This document shows positions 6,486 through 10,625 of a DNA stretch of 10,625 nucleotides, in pieces. The position numbers and the translations under genes are program-made. Under the pieces are notes generated by a model that worked only from the letters and a program-made list of their open reading frames with translations, was not told the DNA's origin and ran no database searches. Every line of letters begins with the position of its first letter. Position 1 is the stretch's first letter. The DNA is from UBA8231 sp964512165 (lineage in GTDB: Bacteria > Latescibacterota > UBA2968 > UBA8231): assembly GCA_964512165.1 (NCBI GenBank), contig CAZEHQ010000161.1:1-10625 (forward strand), in the 5' to 3' direction.

Positions 6486-6770
6486 GAGAACGACGTCGAG
6501 GTGGAGGGGCCCTTCCGCATCGTGTTCCGCAACACCTCGGACCAGCCCCTGCAGATGCGCTACGATCTGCGGTTCTTCGAAGAAGGCGGCTTCCTGGTCG
6601 ACTGGTTCATCCCCTTCGGCCAGCCCGTGGTCTTCGCCGCCGGGGAGAGCCGCGTGCAAGAGGGCACCTTCCTGGTGCGCACCACGCCTGCCATCGGCCG
6701 CTTCGGTCTGGCGGAGATGCGAATCGGAGCGCGCCTGACCTTTCCGGACCAACAGGAGGAGAAGCAATGA
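6486..6770 (+). CDS. Hypothetical beta-rich protein, C-terminal 94 residues only
   Basis: After the gap one frame is open to the TGA at 6768-6770, starting ENDVEVEGPF and ending PDQQEEKQ. I do not recognise a family. The alternating hydrophobic pattern (FRIVFRNTS, MRYDLRFFEEGGFLVDWFIP, PVVFAAGES, GTFLVRTTPAIGRFGLAEMRI) suggests an immunoglobulin-like or beta-sandwich domain such as those of small secreted or lipid-anchored proteins. Any signal peptide or lipobox would be in the missing part. The frame overlaps the next gene by four bases (ATGA), so it belongs to the same transcript as the oxidoreductase and antiporter. A GTG at 6501 could be misread as a start, but the frame is open to the gap edge and the true start is lost. 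It is not part of the methyltransferase as far as can be judged: nothing in it resembles an RNA-binding tail. Confidence 0.6.
   Translation, partial: ENDVEVEGPFRIVFRNTSDQPLQMRYDLRFFEEGGFLVDWFIPFGQPVVFAAGESRVQEGTFLVRTTPAIGRFGLAEMRIGARLTFPDQQEEKQ
6754..6760 (+). promoter_or_regulatory. Shine-Dalgarno AGGAGGA of the oxidoreductase gene
   Basis: AGGAGGA lies inside the end of the preceding gene, 6 nt before the ATG at 6767. Together with the ATGA overlap it fixes the oxidoreductase start and points to translational coupling. Confidence 0.8.
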
Positions 6771-7861
6771 GCGAGTACCGCGGCGCCGTCATCGGCCTGG
6801 GCTGGATGGGCATGCTCTACGATCTGGCCAGGCGCCAGGGCACCTGGAACGTGGACGACATCGACCGGCCGACGCCGGAGCTGGACCTGCACCGTCGATT
6901 CCATCACCACACCCACCCGGGCACGGAGGGGCTGCCCACCTCCTACGCCGAGGCCCTCCACGACCGGCCCGAGATCGAGTTGGCGGCCGCCGCCGAGCGC
7001 GACCCCAAGCGCCTGCGGGCGTTCTCCGAGCGCTACGGCGTGAAGGCCCTCTACACCGACGCCGCGGAGATGCTGCGCGCCGAGTGTCCCGACATCGTCG
7101 CCGTCGCCACCAACGTCAAGCACCGGGCCGACCTCACCTGCCTGGCCGTCGAGTGCGGGGCCAAGGGCATCTTCACCGAGAAGCCGATGGCCCACACCCT
7201 CGAGGAGGCGGACCGCATGGTGAGCACCTGCGCCGCCGCCGGTGTGCCCCTGAGCTGCGGCTCGATCACCACCACCCATCCCTCCTTCGCCCGGGCCCGC
7301 CAGCTGCTGCAGGACGGCGCCCTGGGCCAGCTGGTCTCCATCGAGGCCTCCGGCCCCAGCGCCCAGCACCAGAATTGGTCCTACTTCCTCGACAGCCGGC
7401 CCGCCTGGGTGGCCGGCATCGGCGACCAGCCGCGGCGCGAGACCGGCAGCGACGAGTTCACCGGCCAGGGGCTGATGGTCTGCGAGGACGGCCTCGCCGT
7501 GCACTTCCGCCGGGGCGCCCCCGGGGTGCGGATCACCGGCGGCGGCGGCGAGATGTGGTTCGACTACCTGGAGGGGTGGCGGCGGACGCAGGACGTGGAG
7601 GTGGACGACGGCGTGCGGCGCACCCCCATGCCGTGGCCGCAGCCGCAGTTCGTGCCCCCCTACGGCGGCATCTACACCCTCAACGACGTGATGGACTGCA
7701 TCGCCGGGCGCCTGGACGAGCCCAAGAACTCGGGCCGCCGGGTGGCCGCGGCCCTGGAGGTGGAGATCGCCCTCAAGCTCTCCTCGGCCCGGGGCGGTCA
7801 GCGCGTCGACCTGCCCCTGGACGACCGCTCCCTCGGACTGAACTACGACTGGTTCCGGTAG
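6767..7861 (+). CDS. Gfo/Idh/MocA-family NAD(P)-dependent oxidoreductase
   Basis: Encodes 364 residues. Family members oxidise or reduce sugars, inositols or related polyols with NAD(P) in the cytoplasm. A Rossmann domain (about 5-160) starts with AVIGLGWMG (7-15, GxGxxG), has the AAAAERDPKRL strand-turn (73-83) and the family signature FTEKPMAHTLEEA (136-148) with catalytic-type Lys139. An inserted, His-rich loop (42-50, HRRFHHHTH) lies after the first helix. The C-terminal alpha/beta domain (about 165-340) contains GPSAQHQNWSYFLDSRPAWVAG (196-217) and GSDEFTGQGLMVCEDGLAVHF (227-247). The usual DxGxHxxD catalytic segment is not evident; His201 or His246 might substitute, or the protein belongs to a divergent branch. 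The start is set by AGGAGGA and the ATGA overlap with the upstream fragment. The antiporter follows 12 bp after the stop. The substrate cannot be predicted. Confidence 0.85.
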   Translation: MSEYRGAVIGLGWMGMLYDLARRQGTWNVDDIDRPTPELDLHRRFHHHTHPGTEGLPTSYAEALHDRPEIELAAAAERDPKRLRAFSERYGVKALYTDAAEMLRAECPDIVAVATNVKHRADLTCLAVECGAKGIFTEKPMAHTLEEADRMVSTCAAAGVPLSCGSITTTHPSFARARQLLQDGALGQLVSIEASGPSAQHQNWSYFLDSRPAWVAGIGDQPRRETGSDEFTGQGLMVCEDGLAVHFRRGAPGVRITGGGGEMWFDYLEGWRRTQDVEVDDGVRRTPMPWPQPQFVPPYGGIYTLNDVMDCIAGRLDEPKNSGRRVAAALEVEIALKLSSARGGQRVDLPLDDRSLGLNYDWFR

Positions 7862-7873
7862 GCCCCGCCGCCG

Positions 7874-10435
7874 ATGCACGACATCGCCCTCGACCTGCTG
7901 ATCCTGCTCGCCGGCATCTGGCTGGTGGCCGTCACCCTGCGGCCCCTGGGGCTGCCCACGGTGACGGGGGAGCTGATCGTCGGGGTCGTCGTGGGGCCGG
8001 CGGTGCTGGGCCTGATCCGGCCCGACGAGACGATCCAGCTGCTGGCCGAGATCGGCATCTTCTTCCTCATGTTCCACGCCGGGGTGGAGACCCAGCCCCA
8101 CGAGTTCTTCGGCGCCCTCAAGCGCTCGGTGGGGGTCGCCGTGGTGGGGGCCCTCGTCCCCTTCGGCGTCGGCTTCGGCCTGGCCCTGGCCTTCGGCCTC
8201 GACTACGTGGGCGCCACCTTCGTCGGCCTCACCATGGCGACCACGGCGGTGGTCATCACCCTCAAGAGCCTGCGCGACCTGGGCCTGGCCAACACCCGCG
8301 TGGCCCACGTCTTCCTCGCCTGCTGCGTCTTCGACAACCTGCTGACGATCGTGTTCTTCGGCGTCGTCATCGGCCTGCTCACGGGCGGCACCTTCGAGCC
8401 CATGGCCATCCTCGTCACCCTGGGCAAGGTGGCGGCCTTCTTCGCCGTCTGCTTCGGCCTGGCCACCTGGGTCTATCCGCGCCTGCACCTGCCCTTCCGC
8501 TCCGAGGGCGGCAAGGGCTTCACCTTCGTCCTGGTCACCGCCTTCGGCGCCGGTCTGATCGCCGAGGCCATCGGCCTGCACATGATCCTCGGCGCCTACC
8601 TGGCGGGCCTGTTCTTCGAGGAGAAGATCGCCCACCCCAACCTCGTGCGGGTGGTCAACGACCGCGCCTACGGCATCGCCTACTCCTTCCTCGGGCCGAT
8701 CTTCTTCATCTCCCTCGGGTTCTCCGTCACCTTCGACATCAGCGCCGCCCAGGTGGGGTTCGTCCTCCTCCTCACCCTTCTCGTCATCGTCGGCCAGATC
8801 GTCAGCGCCGGGGGCATGGCCCTGCGCGTGGGCCTGCCCTTCCGCGAGGCCCTCACCGTGGGCGTGGGCATGTGCGCCCGCGCCGAGATGGCCCTCATCC
8901 TCGCCTCCCTGGCCCTGAGCCGGGGCGCCTTCGACCAGGCCACCTTCACCATCCTCGTCTTCACCGCCTTCCTGCTCAACCTGTTCACGCCCCTGGCGCT
9001 GAAGGGCTGCGCCGTGCTCCTCCAGGGGCGGGCGGCGCGCCAGCAGGACGCCCCGCGCGGCGTCGTGCTCATCGACAAGTTCGGCGACCCCCTGGTGGAG
9101 GAGCGGTTCACCGGCCAGCTGCCGCGAGAGCTGCCCGACGTGGACGGGGGCGTCGTCATCTACGGATTCGGCCCCGAGGTGGAGGGCCTGATGGAGGAGC
9201 TCCGGAGCCGCGGGAGCCCCGCGCTGGTGGTCGAGGAGGACGAGACCGCGGCGCGGCGGCTGCTGGCCCACGGAGAGCGGGTCGTGCACGCCTCCCTCGC
9301 CGAGGAGGAGCTGGACCTGCGGCGGCTGGCCGGGGCCCGGGCCCTGGTGGCCAACGGCGAGGACGACCTCAACGCCCTCTTCGCCCTCGGGGCCCGCGAG
9401 CAGGGGTTCCGGGGGACGATCGTGGCGCTCATCGACGAGCCCACCCGCCGGGCGCCGATGATGCTGGCCGGGGCCAGCGCCGCCTTCACCCCGAACCACG
9501 CCCTGGCCGCGGTCCTGGCCGTGCGCGCCAGCGCCCGCATCGGCCCCCGCGTGGCCGGCGTCGAGCCCCTGGGCCACCTGCTGGAGGTGGCCGAGATCCG
9601 CGTCCACGACGGCAGCCCCCTGGCGGGGCAGAGCCTGGCCGGCAGCGAGCTGCGGACCCGCACCGGGACCCAGATCGTCGGCCAGTGGAAGGAGGACTCG
9701 CTGCACTCCCCCCCCGGGGCCGGCGAGACCCTGCAGCCGGGGTCGATCCTGGTGGCCGCCGGCTCGCCGGAGAGCATCCGCCGCCTCGACGACTGGGTGA
9801 GACCGATCACCGAGGAGGGGCCCCTCGTGGTGGTCGGCTCCGGCGACGTGCGGGCGAAGCTGGTGGAGATCCTGCGCAGCGCCGGCGAACCGACCTTCGT
9901 CGTCGATCCCGCCGGCGGGGAGGGGGTGGACCTGGCCGGCGACATCCTCGACCGGGAGGTCCTCGAGCGCACACCCATCGCCGGGGCCCGCGCCGTGAGC
10001 CTGGCCCACGAGACCGACAGCGCCGACCTGCTGGCGACCACGGTAGTGCGCGACTACGCCCCCGAGGTGCCGATCATTGCCGCCGTCAACCACGTGGAGA
10101 ACGTGGGCCGCCTGCAGCAGGCGGGCGCCGACTTCGCCCTCTCCGTGAGCCAGGTGGCCGGCCAGATCCTGGCCCACCACGTCCTCGGCGAGGCGGTCTC
10201 CCACCAGCCGCGAATCAAGCTGGTGAAGATGCCCGCCCGCCGCTTCGGCGGCCGTCCCCTGGAGGCGCGCATCCGCGAGCGCACCGGCTGCTCGGTGATC
10301 GCCGTCGAGCGCGGCGGCGAAGTGCAGCTGGATCTGCCGGCGTCCGAGCTGTCCGAGGCGGACGCCCTCTACGTCTGCGGAACGCCGGCGGCCTTCAACC
10401 TGATGTACGAGCAGTTCCCGGAGGCGCGGGAGTAG
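7874..10435 (+). CDS. CPA2 cation:proton antiporter with two tandem RCK (TrkA-N/TrkA-C) modules
   Basis: Encodes 853 residues. Residues about 5-385 form a Na+/H+-exchanger domain with 12-13 spans: TGELIVGVVVGP (31-42), LAEIGIFFLMFHAGVE (57-72), MATTAVVITL (121-130), the ion-site helix CCVFDNLLTI (150-159) and GMCARAEMALIL (332-343). A cytoplasmic half follows with two regulatory units: RCK_N at about 426-550 (VVIYGFGPEVEGL), RCK_C at about 565-640, a second RCK_N at about 650-770 (LVVVGSGDVRAKL, GDILDREVLE) and RCK_C at about 780-848. KefB/KefC-type proteins are about 600 residues with one such unit, so this one is longer by a full module. It likely exports K+ or Na+ in exchange for H+, gated by nucleotide or other ligands. 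Both glycine loops lack the third glycine of GxGxxG (Val436 and Arg660). The ion-site pair is Asp154-Asn155 rather than Asp-Asp or Gln-Asp. The ATG is 12 bp after the oxidoreductase stop, with no clear ribosome site. Confidence 0.88.
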   Translation: MHDIALDLLILLAGIWLVAVTLRPLGLPTVTGELIVGVVVGPAVLGLIRPDETIQLLAEIGIFFLMFHAGVETQPHEFFGALKRSVGVAVVGALVPFGVGFGLALAFGLDYVGATFVGLTMATTAVVITLKSLRDLGLANTRVAHVFLACCVFDNLLTIVFFGVVIGLLTGGTFEPMAILVTLGKVAAFFAVCFGLATWVYPRLHLPFRSEGGKGFTFVLVTAFGAGLIAEAIGLHMILGAYLAGLFFEEKIAHPNLVRVVNDRAYGIAYSFLGPIFFISLGFSVTFDISAAQVGFVLLLTLLVIVGQIVSAGGMALRVGLPFREALTVGVGMCARAEMALILASLALSRGAFDQATFTILVFTAFLLNLFTPLALKGCAVLLQGRAARQQDAPRGVVLIDKFGDPLVEERFTGQLPRELPDVDGGVVIYGFGPEVEGLMEELRSRGSPALVVEEDETAARRLLAHGERVVHASLAEEELDLRRLAGARALVANGEDDLNALFALGAREQGFRGTIVALIDEPTRRAPMMLAGASAAFTPNHALAAVLAVRASARIGPRVAGVEPLGHLLEVAEIRVHDGSPLAGQSLAGSELRTRTGTQIVGQWKEDSLHSPPGAGETLQPGSILVAAGSPESIRRLDDWVRPITEEGPLVVVGSGDVRAKLVEILRSAGEPTFVVDPAGGEGVDLAGDILDREVLERTPIAGARAVSLAHETDSADLLATTVVRDYAPEVPIIAAVNHVENVGRLQQAGADFALSVSQVAGQILAHHVLGEAVSHQPRIKLVKMPARRFGGRPLEARIRERTGCSVIAVERGGEVQLDLPASELSEADALYVCGTPAAFNLMYEQFPEARE

Positions 10436-10442
10436 GGTTCAA

Positions 10443-10472
10443 GGGTCCGGGACCGAGCATTCAGTCGGACCC
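10443..10472 (+). terminator. Possible hairpin after the antiporter gene
   Basis: GGGTCCG (10443-10449) and CGGACCC (10466-10472) are perfect reverse complements around a 16-nt loop, starting 7 bp after the antiporter stop. There is no T-run after it, so intrinsic termination is uncertain. Confidence 0.3.
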
Positions 10473-10516
10473 AGTGGCCGCATCATGTTGGCAAACGACG
10501 ACCGACCGGGGTTACC

Positions 10517-10573
10517 ATGCCTGAACTTGTAGCCAACGGCCCAAGCATTCCGTCGCATCTCATGAATGACTGA
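10517..10573 (+). pseudogene. Short remnant resembling the N-terminus of SIR2-like proteins
   Basis: An 18-codon frame, MPELVANGPSIPSHLMND, ends in TGA at 10571-10573. From memory, many bacterial SIR2-domain proteins (NAD-binding, often parts of anti-phage systems) begin with a very similar run, of the form 'MPELVA.GP.IP..LMN.LD.G.VVFFCGAGIS'. After the stop, the bases CTGATTCCGTCGTA in shifted frames would give DSVV, and further on GGCACGGGGGATC recalls a glycine-rich turn. This suggests the gene continues with small deletions, either true decay or draft-sequence error, and then leaves the window. No ribosome site is seen. Base composition is lower in G+C than in the genes to the left, consistent with a different origin. 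The family link is recall-based and needs a search. Confidence 0.35.
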
Positions 10574-10625
10574 TTCCGTCGTAGAAACCCGGTTTTGGCA
10601 CGGGGGATCTTTCGTTGGATGACCT

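Noticed and set aside
3353..6535. Phosphoesterase read as a 1060-residue protein with a long N-terminal extension
   Set aside because: The extension crosses the gap and is antisense to the methyltransferase. The signal peptide directly after the ATG at 5218 marks the real start.
6560..10204. A 1214-codon minus-strand frame antisense to the oxidoreductase and antiporter
   Set aside because: Low-complexity Gly/Ala/Glu/Asp/His/Gln-rich composition typical of antisense reading in very G+C-rich genes, with no motifs.
7084..10524. An 1146-codon plus-strand frame offset from the antiporter
   Set aside because: Arg/Pro/Gly/Ala-rich shadow of two well-supported genes in other frames.
10596..10611. 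Plus-strand TTGGCACG as a sigma-54 -24 element
   Set aside because: No GC dinucleotide occurs at the required -12 spacing; the sequence there is GATC.

Overview
The window is about 70% G+C. It carries two N-runs, 36 N at 819-854 and exactly 100 N at 6385-6484, so it looks like a scaffold of a draft or metagenome-assembled genome. Codon use is strongly GC3-biased. The gene content is a secreted phosphoesterase with a CBM9-like tail, a GT-C membrane glycosyltransferase, a Gfo/Idh/MocA oxidoreductase and a CPA2 antiporter. This fits a free-living, high-GC Gram-negative lineage, possibly of the FCB or candidate-phylum type. That placement is inference; no rRNA or marker gene is present.

Layout. 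Positions 1-311 (minus) hold a partial DUF4926-like gene preceded by a decapitated addiction-module antitoxin-like gene. Positions 312-572 have no supported gene but contain a perfect 12-bp inverted repeat. Positions 573-751 (minus) hold a short, self-contained unit: a sequence matching the sigma-54 consensus, a short leader, a strong Shine-Dalgarno and a 38-residue single-span membrane peptide. A gap and a short leader follow, then a 546-aa polytopic membrane glycosyltransferase-like gene (973-2613, plus). A 282-bp G+C-rich spacer separates it from a convergent minus-strand pair: a secreted calcineurin-type phosphoesterase (5218-3353) and, 13 bp downstream, a thioredoxin-type arsenate reductase (3339-2896).

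A 405-bp divergent intergenic region (5219-5623) carries a 28-29 bp direct repeat and possible promoters. It is followed on the plus strand by an RNA m5C methyltransferase of the NOP2/Sun/RsmF type (5624 onward), which runs into the 100-N gap. After the gap lie the C-terminal 94 codons of an unrelated beta-rich protein, a Gfo/Idh/MocA oxidoreductase that overlaps it by ATGA, and 12 bp later an 853-aa CPA2 cation:proton antiporter with two tandem RCK (TrkA-N/TrkA-C) modules. The fragment, oxidoreductase and antiporter form one likely operon. The last 190 bp have lower G+C and contain an 18-codon open frame that resembles the first residues of SIR2-like proteins and then breaks.

The observations most worth a second look are the sigma-54-driven 38-aa membrane peptide, the antiporter with duplicated and diverged RCK modules, the phosphoesterase lacking the motif I histidine, and the two broken accessory-gene remnants at the window edges. 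No CRISPR array, RNA gene, complete insertion sequence or complete defence system is visible.
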